A DNA stretch of 43,219 bases from Ruminiclostridium sp. (GTDB lineage: Bacteria > Bacillota > Clostridia > Oscillospirales > Ruminococcaceae). The stretch spans positions 1 to 43,219 of the forward strand of contig JAFTVY010000061.1 in assembly GCA_017465545.1 (NCBI GenBank). Reading direction: 5' to 3'. Below the pieces are notes generated by a model, which was given only the letters and a program-made list of their open reading frames with translations, ran no database searches and was not told where the DNA came from. A program made the position numbers and the translations under genes. The first letter of the stretch is position 1, and each line of letters starts with the position of its first letter. Shown piece after piece: positions 34,777 to 42,040 of this stretch.

Positions 34777-36690
34777 TTAAAGATCGAAGAAGCCTACGTT
34801 GTCACTGCTCATCTCATCGTCTTCGTCATCGCCTGAGCCTTCCATCATCTGGAATTCCCAGTTGGGATCGAACTGTGCCGCAGAGGTATTCATATTATCA
34901 TTCAAGCCACCGAGCATAGATGAATAATCGGACATATCGATCTTGTCATCAGCCTTTGTTTCCTGTTCAACGGGAGCGTCATCGTAGGATGAGGTCATAC
35001 CGTCGTCAAGATCGCTTGCAGGAGCAGAGGGAGCTGTGAAGGTCATACCGTTCATCTGTGCCTCTAAATCCTTCCAGGGATCGTTGGGCTTTGCTTCCTT
35101 ACCTGCAACACCCATCGCAACGCTTTCGTTGAGCTTTTCACCGTTACTGCCGTAGCCCTCTCTTGAATGAGCTCTCTTGTACTTGGGAGCTTCGGGAGCG
35201 GGCGCAGGAGCTGAAGTGAAGAGGTCGGAAATGTCATCGTCAGCCTTTACTTCGGGAACAGGTGCAGGCTCTTCCTTCTTTGCAGGAGCAGGAGCGGGTG
35301 CAGGAGCTGAAGTGAAGAGATCGGAAATATCATCGTCAGCCTTTACTGCGGGAGCAGGTGCAGGCTCTTCCTTCTTTGCAGGAGCGGGAGCGGGTGCAGG
35401 AGCTGAAGTAAAGAGGTCGGAAATATCATCGTCAGCCTTTACTTCGGGAGCAGGTGCAGGCTCTTCCTTCTTTGCAGGAGCAGGAGCGGGAGCAGGTGCT
35501 GAAGTAAATAGGTCGGAAATATCATCGTCAGCCTTTACTGCGGGAGCGGGTGCGGGCTCTTCCTTCTTTGCAGGAGTGGGAGCGGCATCCATCATAAGGT
35601 CGGAAATATCGTCAAAGCCGGTAGCTGAAGGTGCAGTGATTACTACGTCCTCTTCGCCGAAGCTGTTGTCTGTGCCGGCTGACATATCGTCATCGGAGGT
35701 GTCTGCAGAGGAAATTACGGCAAAGCTGCTTAAGAGTCCGTTTTCGTCGGGGGTGATGAAATCTTCGTCTTCATCGTCTTCGTCTTCTTCTACTGCTTCG
35801 GCACCTTCGGGCATTTCTATAGTAAGCTTGAAATCGTAGGGAGCAACAGTCATAGGTTCATATTCACCAAGAGCTGCTTCTGCGGATGCTTCAAGAGCGG
35901 TTCTTGCGGCAACTACAGTCTCATCCTCGCTGAGCTTCTTTTCGTCTGCTGTGCCTGTGCTTTCGGTTTCTGCCTTTGCCTTTTCGGATGCAGAATCAAT
36001 AGCGGAGTTTACAGCATCGTTGATTTCCTGTGCTACGGCACTTAAAAGCTCGAATACGTCAACGGTTGCGGAAATCGCACCGCTACCGCTGGTTACGCCT
36101 TCAGAATACTCGCTGCCCTTTGCAAGTACGGTCTGCTTGTATTCCTGAGCCTTCTTTACCGTTTCTTCATAATAAGCCTTTGCGGCGTCAATGATATCCT
36201 GAGCCTTCTTGTTGGCGTCGGCAAGAACTTCATTAGCGTCTGCATTTGCCTTTGCGGAGATTTCTTCAAGCTGTGCTTCGCTTATAGTTCCGCCACCGCC
36301 TGATTTCTTAGCCTTTTCAAGCTTCTTTTTAGCCTTCTGCTTGAATTCGGTATATTCTTCAGCAAGAGCCTTATACTGATCCTGTAATACGTGAAGCTCC
36401 TTTTCAGTCTGAGCAAGCTTGCGTCTTTCGTCAAGTATCTGCTTGCGGCTGTCAAGTATCTGAGCGTCCAGCTCTGCCTTTTTCTTTTCAATTTCTTCTA
36501 ATGCGCTTGTATCAGGAACCTCTGCTTCTTTCGCTTCGAGTGCTCTCTTGAGATCGTCCACTTCTTCCTGAAGTGCCTTTTTGGACTTGTTGATCTGCAC
36601 TATGTAAGCCATAACCTCGTTTTTGTCAAAGCCAAGAGGCGCTGTTTTAAACTCGCCGTTTGTAGCTTCCTGCTTTTTCTGTTCAGCCAT
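34777..36690 (-). CDS. DivIVA-like coiled-coil protein with Ala-Pro repeats
   Basis: The 637-residue protein starts with a short DivIVA-like lead (APLGFDKNEVMAYIVQINKS) and a long coiled coil (about 25-205, rich in Lys/Glu/Ala). A disordered acidic middle follows (EEDEDDEDEDF). About 395-525 hold four near-exact 32-residue repeats of the form KADDDISDLFTS + APAPAPAPAKKEEPAPAPEV. The tail is again acidic and ends GFFDL. Very similar DDISDL motifs may be docking sites for a partner. A role in cell division, polarity or envelope organisation is inferred from the DivIVA-like head only. GGGGG precedes the ATG. Confidence 0.7.
   Translation of the reverse strand: MAEQKKQEATNGEFKTAPLGFDKNEVMAYIVQINKSKKALQEEVDDLKRALEAKEAEVPDTSALEEIEKKKAELDAQILDSRKQILDERRKLAQTEKELHVLQDQYKALAEEYTEFKQKAKKKLEKAKKSGGGGTISEAQLEEISAKANADANEVLADANKKAQDIIDAAKAYYEETVKKAQEYKQTVLAKGSEYSEGVTSGSGAISATVDVFELLSAVAQEINDAVNSAIDSASEKAKAETESTGTADEKKLSEDETVVAARTALEASAEAALGEYEPMTVAPYDFKLTIEMPEGAEAVEEDEDDEDEDFITPDENGLLSSFAVISSADTSDDDMSAGTDNSFGEEDVVITAPSATGFDDISDLMMDAAPTPAKKEEPAPAPAVKADDDISDLFTSAPAPAPAPAKKEEPAPAPEVKADDDISDLFTSAPAPAPAPAKKEEPAPAPAVKADDDISDLFTSAPAPAPAPAKKEEPAPVPEVKADDDISDLFTSAPAPAPEAPKYKRAHSREGYGSNGEKLNESVAMGVAGKEAKPNDPWKDLEAQMNGMTFTAPSAPASDLDDGMTSSYDDAPVEQETKADDKIDMSDYSSMLGGLNDNMNTSAAQFDPNWEFQMMEGSGDDEDDEMSSDNVGFFDL
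35190..35590. repeat. 96-bp tandem repeats encoding DDISDL...APAPAP
   Basis: Four near-identical 96-base units, preceded by a diverged partial unit (DDISDLMMDAAPTPAKKEE), lie inside the coiled-coil gene. They differ at few positions, mostly silent or Glu/Ala and Pro/Val changes, which indicates recent expansion or gene conversion. Confidence 0.9.
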
Positions 36691-36780
36691 TTTTTATAAC
36701 CCCCTGATAAATGGATATATACGGAAAGTCCGTAACGTGGATTCTCCGTCACCGAAGATACACTTCGGCAGTCTGCAATT

Positions 36781-36809
36781 ATTATAACAAATTTTTTCCC
36801 GAAATTCAA
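36781..36809 (-). promoter_or_regulatory. Promoter of the DivIVA-like gene
   Basis: On the minus strand TTGAAT (36804-36809) and TATAAT (36781-36786) are 17 bases apart. It is divergent from the ireB promoter within a 315-base gap that holds no gene. Confidence 0.7.
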
Positions 36810-36911
36810 TAGTAAATTGTAACAAATTATAGTTTTTTCAAAAGTTTTTACATTTTTTATCACTTTTTTCTTTATTTATTCTGATTTTTTCGTTATTTTT
36901 TTGCTAATCTA

Positions 36912-36940
36912 TTGTATTTTTGTTCAGGATAGTGTATAAT
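36912..36940 (+). promoter_or_regulatory. ireB promoter
   Basis: TTGTAT (36912-36917) and TATAAT (36935-36940) are 17 bases apart, about 65 bases before the ireB start. Confidence 0.65.
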
Positions 36941-37006
36941 AGCTTGTAAGGAAAGTAAAAACTATAGTAAAAAGCAACAAGATTTTTGTAAAGCGAGGTA
37001 ATCATC

Positions 37007-37252
37007 ATGATAGATAAAACAATGCCTTTTTCTCTTAAGGATGAAAGAGAAAACGAGATGAAGGAAATTCTTTCTACCGTATACGATGCCCTGAAGGAAA
37101 AGGGCTACAATCCCATAAATCAGCTTGTAGGCTATATTCTTTCAGAGGATCCGACCTACATAACGACCTACAACAATGCCCGCAGTCTTATCCGTCATAT
37201 CGACAGAGATGAGCTTCTTCAGGCTATGGTAAAGAATTATGTAAATTCCTGA
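37007..37252 (+). CDS. ireB: IreB-family regulatory phosphoprotein
   Basis: The 81-residue protein matches the UPF0297/IreB family over its whole length: [40 protein letters not shown] and [20 protein letters not shown]. In enterococci IreB is phosphorylated by the PASTA kinase IreK and lowers cephalosporin resistance. A Thr near the N-terminus is the phosphosite in that system, and Thr5 here is a candidate. GCGAGG precedes the ATG by about nine bases. The usual neighbours (ruvX, alaS) are not here. Confidence 0.95.
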   Translation: MIDKTMPFSLKDERENEMKEILSTVYDALKEKGYNPINQLVGYILSEDPTYITTYNNARSLIRHIDRDELLQAMVKNYVNS

Positions 37253-37283
37253 ATCTACATTATTTAAAAAAGCATATTACACG

Positions 37284-37324
37284 CTCCTTTTCAGACAATA
37301 GTGCTGAAAAGGAGTGATTTTTTT
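37284..37324 (+). terminator. ireB terminator whose 3' arm is the next gene's ribosome site
   Basis: A perfect 11-bp stem, CTCCTTTTCAG (37284-37294) with CTGAAAAGGAG (37304-37314), is followed by TGATTTTTTT. The AAAAGGAG of the 3' arm is also the ribosome site of the deacetylase gene, whose TTG start comes right after the T-run. Read-through transcripts would therefore hide the ribosome site. Confidence 0.82.
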
Positions 37325-38144
37325 GTGTAAAAAAACGTTGATTTCGATACTTTCCGTTATATTATGTGTTGTTTCTACTGGTTGTAATGGAAATTCGACG
37401 GAAAGTGACAAGCAGGACAGCTTTGCAGAGCCCGAAAAAAGACTGCTGTCAGATCTTCCGACAAACACAAAGGTGTGTTATGGTCAGGGCTACGAAACGG
37501 ATGACAATAACCGCCCTATCGGTGCAATAAGCAGTCAGGAGGATTTTGGCGGATACAACGCTATGTTCATAGGTGACGAAGATGAGAACGTAATTTATCT
37601 CACCTTTGACGAGGGCTATGAGAACGGCTATACCGAAAAGATTCTTGATACCTTAAAGGAAAAGAAGGTCACAGCCACCTTTTACGTGACTCTTGATTAC
37701 CTGAAGAAATGCCCTGATATAGTAAAAAGGATGATAGATGAGGGGCATTCCGTGGGTAATCACACCTGCAACCACCCTTCGCTACCAGATTGCAATGAGG
37801 AGCAGGTGAGAAGTGAGATAAAGGAGCTGGAGGACTACGTAAGCCGGAATTTCGGCGGTTATAAAACCACAACCATAAGACCGCCCAAGGGCGAGTTTTC
37901 TGCCCGTACCCTTAAAATAGCGCAGGATATGGGATATAAAACGGTACTATGGTCCTTTGCCTACAGCGACTGGGACGTCGATAATCAGCCTGATAAGGAA
38001 AAAGCCTTTGACAGAATAACAAAGGCTACCCATAACGGCGCAGTTTATCTTCTTCATGCCGTGTCCGAAACGAATGCGGATATTCTGGGTGACGTGATTG
38101 ACTACTGGCAGGGTAAGGGCTATGAGATAAAGGCGGTGAAATAA
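37323..38144 (+). CDS. pdaA: PdaA-like polysaccharide deacetylase lipoprotein
   Basis: The 273-residue protein begins with a lipoprotein signal (ILSVILCVVSTGC). The NodB fold then shows VIYLTFDEGYENGY (motif 1 in the PdaA form), EGHSVGNHTCNHPSL (metal HxxxH), IRPPKGEFSARTL, VLWSFAYSDWDVDNQP and GAVYLLHAVSETNAD. PdaA removes the N-acetyl group from muramic acid for cortex delta-lactam formation. The start is a TTG at 37323, because AAGGAG (37309-37314) is eight bases upstream. The GTG at 37314 lies in the ribosome site. Its TAA overlaps the next ATG by one base, so the two genes are coupled. Confidence 0.85.
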   Translation: MCKKTLISILSVILCVVSTGCNGNSTESDKQDSFAEPEKRLLSDLPTNTKVCYGQGYETDDNNRPIGAISSQEDFGGYNAMFIGDEDENVIYLTFDEGYENGYTEKILDTLKEKKVTATFYVTLDYLKKCPDIVKRMIDEGHSVGNHTCNHPSLPDCNEEQVRSEIKELEDYVSRNFGGYKTTTIRPPKGEFSARTLKIAQDMGYKTVLWSFAYSDWDVDNQPDKEKAFDRITKATHNGAVYLLHAVSETNADILGDVIDYWQGKGYEIKAVK

Positions 38145-39088
38145 TGTGTACGGCGGTAAATTATAAAAGCTATAACCACTATTTCGGAAGAACTCTCGAT
38201 ATGAGCTATTCCTATGACGAAAGAGTGTTCATCACACCAAGAAATTATGAACTGAAGCTACGTCACAGAGCCGGGCCTATCGGTAGTCACTATGCGATTA
38301 TCGGTATGGCGGCTTATGAAGAGAGCTTTCCTCTTTATTATGACGGGATGAATGAGACGGGACTTGCTATGGCTGGTCTTAACTTTCCGTATAATTCGAC
38401 ATATATTTCACAGAGTGTAGAGTCAAAACTGCTTAAAATAGCATCCTTTGAGCTTATACCCTACGTATTGTCCCTATGCGACAGTACCGACAGGGCAGAG
38501 TGGCTTTTAAAGGATATTATCATAACCGATGACTGCTTTAATAAGGATTTTCCTCCTTCTCCGCTTCATTGGATAATATCCGACAAGAAAAGAAGCGTCA
38601 CCGTCGAGCAGACCTCGGAAGGACTCAAGGTCTATAATAACCCTGTGGGCGTACTGACAAACAATCCCGATTTTGACTATCATATGAAAAATCTGATAAA
38701 TTATACCACGGTAGCACCAGATAATCCCGAATGCACAAGGGCGGAAATATTCAGATCAGCCTACGGCTTCGGTCTTGGTACGTTGTCCTTGCCGGGAGAT
38801 TTTTCTTCTCCCTCACGCTTTGTCCGTGCCTGCTACGTAAGTCACAATACTGCCCCTGCGGAAAATGAAAGATTATCGGTAAACCGATTCTTTGATATAA
38901 TGGGAACAGTCTCAGTCCCTTACGGCTGTGTAAAGAACAATAACGGAGATTTTCATTATACTGTCTATACCTCCTGCTGTAATCTTGATAAGGGTATATA
39001 TTATTACAATACCCACGGGGATAACAGGATAAGAGCTGTCAGGATGAAGGGGTATGAGCTGGATAGCGATAAAATAATTCAGGCGTAA
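38144..39088 (+). CDS. Choloylglycine hydrolase-family (Ntn) amidase
   Basis: The 314-residue protein has the linear-amide C-N hydrolase layout: the nucleophile Cys2 after the initiator Met (MCTAVNYKS), HYFGRTLDMSYSYDE (Arg and Asp of the site), DGMNETGLAMAGLNFPYNS, NPVGVLTNNPDFDYH (Asn) and SSPSRFVRACYVS (Arg). Relatives cleave conjugated bile salts, penicillin V or acyl-homoserine lactones. The substrate cannot be told apart from sequence alone, and no signal peptide is present. It is coupled to the deacetylase gene by a one-base overlap, which makes a role in envelope chemistry worth considering. Confidence 0.88.
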   Translation: MCTAVNYKSYNHYFGRTLDMSYSYDERVFITPRNYELKLRHRAGPIGSHYAIIGMAAYEESFPLYYDGMNETGLAMAGLNFPYNSTYISQSVESKLLKIASFELIPYVLSLCDSTDRAEWLLKDIIITDDCFNKDFPPSPLHWIISDKKRSVTVEQTSEGLKVYNNPVGVLTNNPDFDYHMKNLINYTTVAPDNPECTRAEIFRSAYGFGLGTLSLPGDFSSPSRFVRACYVSHNTAPAENERLSVNRFFDIMGTVSVPYGCVKNNNGDFHYTVYTSCCNLDKGIYYYNTHGDNRIRAVRMKGYELDSDKIIQA

Positions 39089-39128
39089 ATAAACAGATTT
39101 GAGAAAGACAATAAGCCATAAATAGCAG

Positions 39129-39165
39129 AATCCGGAGAAGAATCAATTCTTCCCCGGATTTTTTT
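39129..39165 (+). terminator. Terminator of the deacetylase-amidase operon
   Basis: AATCCGGAGAAGAA pairs with TTCTTCCCCGGATT (one mismatch) around TCAA and is followed by TTTTT. On the minus strand it also lies just past the nucleoside phosphorylase stop and could serve both genes. Confidence 0.87.
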
Positions 39166-39180
39166 ACCGATTAACCGAAT

Positions 39181-39930
39181 TTATAAAAGTAACGCCACAT
39201 TAAGCGCAACGTACAGCTTTCCGAAGCTGTGGTTTGCATTGTGAAGACCTTCGATATCGTATCCGCTTGATTCCAGCACGTCGCCCGCTTCCAGAAAATC
39301 ATAAAGCTCAAGACCATAGAAGTCGCATAAAGCCTGCACTCCTGCCAGCTCCATTTCAACCGCTATACAGCCTTCGGCTTTTCGCTTTTCGACAAGTCCG
39401 ACGGTTTCTCTCAGCATAGAATCCGTTGTCCATACCCTGCCTGATACATAGGGTACCTTCAGCTTATCGAATATGGCGGAGAGCTTTTCGCTGTTTTTTA
39501 TACTGATATAGTCTGCGGGCTCGGCATAGTAGTAAGAGCAACCCTCACCACGATAGCTTTCTGTAGGGATGATAAATCTGCCCTCGGTTTTTTCTCTGTC
39601 AAGACTTCCGCAGGAGCCGAACATAATGAATTTTGTAGCACCAGTCTGCCAGTGAGCTTCGTAGCAGAAGGCCGACGCCAGCGCAGAACCTATGCCAGTC
39701 AGATAAAAAGCAATATCCCTGCCCTTATAATTCATTTTATATATAGTGATATTTCCGTTGCACGCGCCTAAAAGTCCTATTTTTTCACATTCAAAGGTTT
39801 CAAGCAGGTGATTATGTATATCTATGGAAAAGATAACCAGGCATATATCAACAATGTGCTTTGGCTCGCCGTAAAAATCCTTGAGATTTATAATGGGTTG
39901 TGTTTCAATATCATAGCAATCCGTAATCAT
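39181..39930 (-). CDS. Nucleoside phosphorylase (PNP/UDP family)
   Basis: The 249-residue protein carries PNP_UDP marks: IAFYLTGIGSALASAFCYEA, KFIMFGSCGSLDREKTEGRF (the phosphate/ribose GSCGSL loop), and CIAVEMELAGVQALCDFYGL (the ExE ribose site with EMELA). It should split nucleosides with phosphate into base and ribose-1-phosphate for salvage. Uridine phosphorylase-like activity is a guess. It is a single gene with its own promoter. Confidence 0.88.
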   Translation of the reverse strand: MITDCYDIETQPIINLKDFYGEPKHIVDICLVIFSIDIHNHLLETFECEKIGLLGACNGNITIYKMNYKGRDIAFYLTGIGSALASAFCYEAHWQTGATKFIMFGSCGSLDREKTEGRFIIPTESYRGEGCSYYYAEPADYISIKNSEKLSAIFDKLKVPYVSGRVWTTDSMLRETVGLVEKRKAEGCIAVEMELAGVQALCDFYGLELYDFLEAGDVLESSGYDIEGLHNANHSFGKLYVALNVALLL

Positions 39931-39962
39931 AATAGCACCTCATTTATTTTTTCGTTTAGCTT

Positions 39963-39991
39963 ATTATAACAAAGCATTTATATAAAGTCAA
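39963..39991 (-). promoter_or_regulatory. Promoter of the nucleoside phosphorylase gene
   Basis: On the minus strand TTGACT (39986-39991) and TATAAT (39963-39968) are 17 bases apart. Confidence 0.78.
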
Positions 39992-40083
39992 TGCCGAAGA
40001 TGATTATACCGCCATCCACAAAGGATAAATAAACAAGATATATTACTAATTGAAAAAAATATTTTATTTTTTGTAAAATATAC

Positions 40084-40112
40084 TTGACAAAATGTAATCC
40101 GTGTGATATTAT
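40084..40112 (+). promoter_or_regulatory. Promoter of the XRE regulator / membrane paralogue operon
   Basis: TTGACA (40084-40089) and TATTAT (40107-40112) are 17 bases apart. The leader to the GTG start is about 22 bases. The short dyad GATATTATAATATC (40105-40118) overlaps the -10 and could be an autoregulatory operator. Confidence 0.68.
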
Positions 40113-40139
40113 AATATCAGAAACCACGGAGGTGATTAT

Positions 40140-40337
40140 GTGGCAAAGAATTTAAAGCTGAAATCCGCCCGTGCGGCGCTTGATATGTCCCAGCAGGCGC
40201 TTGCCGAAGCGGTAGGTGTTTCACGGCAGACGATAAACGCTATTGAGAAGGGCGACTACAACCCTACAATCAATTTATGCATCGCAATATGCAAGGTGCT
40301 TGACAAAACCCTTGACGAATTATTCTGGGAAAATTAA
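40140..40337 (+). CDS. Small XRE/YozG-type transcriptional regulator
   Basis: The 65-residue protein is almost entirely one HTH domain (LKSARAALDMSQQALAEAVG, then VSRQTINAIEKGDYNPTINL) and ends LDKTLDELFWEN, as in YozG-like regulators. The start is a GTG: GGAGG lies seven bases upstream, and the ATG two bases earlier is out of frame. It is followed by two membrane-protein genes with gaps of only 13 and 2 bases, the usual context of this regulator type. Confidence 0.9.
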   Translation: MAKNLKLKSARAALDMSQQALAEAVGVSRQTINAIEKGDYNPTINLCIAICKVLDKTLDELFWEN

Positions 40338-40350
40338 GGAGGAAATTATT

Positions 40351-40836
40351 ATGAAACTTGTACCTGAGCAAACCGATTTATTAAACGACGAGGGTCTGGA
40401 CGAAATGCAGAAAACCTACGCCTACAAGCTGGCATTCAAGTGTTTCAAGGCGCTTTACTGGAGTATGTTTTTATTATCCCTGATTATGTTTTTTATTGCA
40501 ATAGCGATAGAAGAATCTGTTATCTTTACAGTTGCCGCAATTGCTATCGAGCTTGTAACCTGTATAATCTATGTTATATTTGGCACCAAAGCGTCAAAGG
40601 TCGGTGCGATAAACCCTAAATTTGCACAGAATATGGCTAAACCAAGTGTAATTATAGGCTACTTCGTTTTAGCAGTAATATATACGATAATGTATATAAA
40701 AAATTTTATGAAGGACGGAGATTTTTTCATTATATTTTTCGGTATTTATCTGCTTATCTTCTGCGGGCATTTTATTGCTCTCGGATTTATATCAAAGAAA
40801 AACAACAAGGTTATTGAAGAAACAGAGGAGGACTAA
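40351..40836 (+). CDS. Four-helix membrane protein, paralogue 1
   Basis: The 161-residue protein has a conserved cytoplasmic head (TDLLNDEGLDEMQKTYAYKL, AFKCFKALYW) and four membrane segments, then a charged tail (KKNNKVIEETEED). AAGGAGG sits about nine bases before the ATG. Its next-door neighbour is a clear paralogue. Families of such small membrane proteins next to YozG-type regulators exist, but the function is unknown and I do not assign one. Context suggests an envelope or peptide stress role under the regulator's control. Confidence 0.8.
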   Translation: MKLVPEQTDLLNDEGLDEMQKTYAYKLAFKCFKALYWSMFLLSLIMFFIAIAIEESVIFTVAAIAIELVTCIIYVIFGTKASKVGAINPKFAQNMAKPSVIIGYFVLAVIYTIMYIKNFMKDGDFFIIFFGIYLLIFCGHFIALGFISKKNNKVIEETEED

Positions 40837-40838
40837 TT

Positions 40839-41327
40839 ATGAAATCAAGATTTGAAGAACAGGACTTATTAAACGACAAGGGTCTGGATGAAATGCAGAA
40901 GGCTTATGCTTACAAGCTTGCATTCAAGTGCTTCAAGGCGCTTTACTGGTCAAATATCGCTTTTACATTCATACCGCTTATATTCCAGGGAGCGACCAAC
41001 AAATCATCCTTTTACGCTATCACATCCATGCTGTTGTTCATTGTAACAAATATTATTTATCTTGTGTTCGGCGCTAAGGCATCAAAGGTCGGCGCAATGA
41101 ACCCAACCTTTGCAAAAAATATGGCACAGCCTGCAACAATCATTTCCTACATAATAATGTTTATATTATATATGCCAGTAGCAATACTGAAATTCAATGA
41201 AATAGGTGCAGGTGTTATCATTTACTTCGGGATATACGTTGCAATTATGACAGCAACACAGATTGCCCTTGGTTGTATTGCAAAGAAAAACAACAAGTTG
41301 CTGGAAGAAGCCGAGGAAGAGGAATAA
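40839..41327 (+). CDS. Four-helix membrane protein, paralogue 2
   Basis: The 162-residue protein repeats the layout of the preceding gene, and the first 35 residues are nearly identical (QDLLNDKGLDEMQKAYAYKL, AFKCFKALYW). The membrane part has diverged more, except FGAKASKVGAMNPTFAKNMA, which is again close. Its ribosome site (GAGGA) lies in the last codons of paralogue 1, whose stop is two bases before this ATG. A tandem duplication that keeps both copies suggests a heteromeric complex or dosage need. Confidence 0.8.
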   Translation: MKSRFEEQDLLNDKGLDEMQKAYAYKLAFKCFKALYWSNIAFTFIPLIFQGATNKSSFYAITSMLLFIVTNIIYLVFGAKASKVGAMNPTFAKNMAQPATIISYIIMFILYMPVAILKFNEIGAGVIIYFGIYVAIMTATQIALGCIAKKNNKLLEEAEEEE

Positions 41328-41370
41328 AAAATCGCCAAGCCTTTAGTACGGTAGTCGTGTAGAAGTATTA

Positions 41371-41406
41371 AAAGCCACTTTTGATGTTGATGTCAAAAGT
41401 GGCTTT
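41371..41406 (+). terminator. Left hairpin of cassette B / terminator of the membrane paralogues
   Basis: A perfect 14-bp stem with an 8-base loop, about 45 bases after the stop of paralogue 2. It is the same hairpin as at 21214-21249, with one loop change. Confidence 0.7.
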
Positions 41407-41421
41407 GTGTTGCTTATTACA

Positions 41422-41450
41422 TTGACTTATTATATCAAAAATGCTATAAT
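41422..41450 (+). promoter_or_regulatory. Promoter inside cassette B (Nudix gene)
   Basis: TTGACT (41422-41427) and TATAAT (41445-41450) are 17 bases apart. The same promoter with the same spacing stands in cassette A, where the -10 is TATAAC. Confidence 0.82.
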
Positions 41451-41491
41451 TAATTGACAGATAAATTTGAATTTGAGGAGGTAAATATAAA

Positions 41492-41950
41492 ATGAATCAT
41501 ACACATTTTGTTTCTGTGGCGGGATTGGTTTGCAATGAAAATGAAGAGATTTTGTTAATAAATAGCCCATGGAGGGGATGGGAATATCCAGGCGGAATGG
41601 TAGAGCCTGGAGAAACATTTCAAGAAGCTTTGATTAGAGAAATAAAAGAAGAGGCTGGTGTTGATGTAGAGATTACTGGTTTTATTGGCTTGTGTAAGAA
41701 TATTGAAAAGGATATTGTAAATATTGATTTTTCTTGCAAATATATAGGTGGAGAACTTATGACAAGCAATGAAAGCTCAGAAGTGCGATGGGTAAAAAAG
41801 CAAGAGGCATTAGGAATGGTAACATTTCCTTTAACAAAAAAAAGATTGGAAATTATGTTATCTGAAAATAATACGGTTCATTGTTTTGGTTTTAAGAAAG
41901 AACCTTTTGAGATATTAGAGGAACGAGATTTCATTGTTGGGAATGTATAA
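41492..41950 (+). CDS. Nudix hydrolase
   Basis: The 152-residue protein has a perfect Nudix box, GGMVEPGETFQEALIREIKE followed by EAGV, which binds the metal and hydrolyses a nucleoside diphosphate linked to some moiety. The substrate is unknown (oxidised nucleotides and nucleotide sugars are common ones). GAGGAGG precedes the ATG by ten bases. Codon use (TTA, ATT, AAT, GAA) is clearly more A/T-rich than in the surrounding housekeeping genes, in line with acquisition. It is the whole cargo of cassette-like unit B. Confidence 0.93.
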   Translation: MNHTHFVSVAGLVCNENEEILLINSPWRGWEYPGGMVEPGETFQEALIREIKEEAGVDVEITGFIGLCKNIEKDIVNIDFSCKYIGGELMTSNESSEVRWVKKQEALGMVTFPLTKKRLEIMLSENNTVHCFGFKKEPFEILEERDFIVGNV

Positions 41951-41980
41951 ATTCCAATTTGTCGAACTGAATATAAAACT

Positions 41981-42018
41981 AACTCCAGAGAAGGCGTTTT
42001 CTTCTCCGGAGTTTTGTT
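41981..42018 (+). terminator. Right hairpin of cassette B / Nudix terminator
   Basis: AACTCC-A-GAGAA pairs with TTCTC-C-GGAGTT (one A-C mismatch) and is followed by TTGTTG. The matching hairpin in unit A is perfect, so this copy carries one uncompensated change. Confidence 0.72.
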
Positions 42019-42040
42019 GTGTTATAAACGAATTGTTATT

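Larger units (their letters stand above)
41337..42013 (+). mobile_element. Cassette-like unit B carrying a Nudix gene
   Basis: The order is left flank (from about 41337), hairpin AAAGCCACTTTTGA/TCAAAAGTGGCTTT (41371-41406), promoter, Nudix gene (41492-41950), the tail TTTGTCGAACTGAATATAAA (41957-41979) and hairpin AACTCC...GGAGTT (41981-42013). The left about 115 bases and right about 57 bases match unit A at 21009-21280 (reverse strand), while the interiors share nothing. The Nudix gene is richer in A/T codons than its neighbours. The mobile label is an inference, as no integrase or target duplication was seen. Confidence 0.62.

Noticed and set aside
35177-35839. 220-codon plus-strand frame of Gly-Ala-Ser repeats
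   Set aside because: It is the complement of the Ala-Pro repeats in the coiled-coil gene. The repeat keeps all frames open and no start signal is present.
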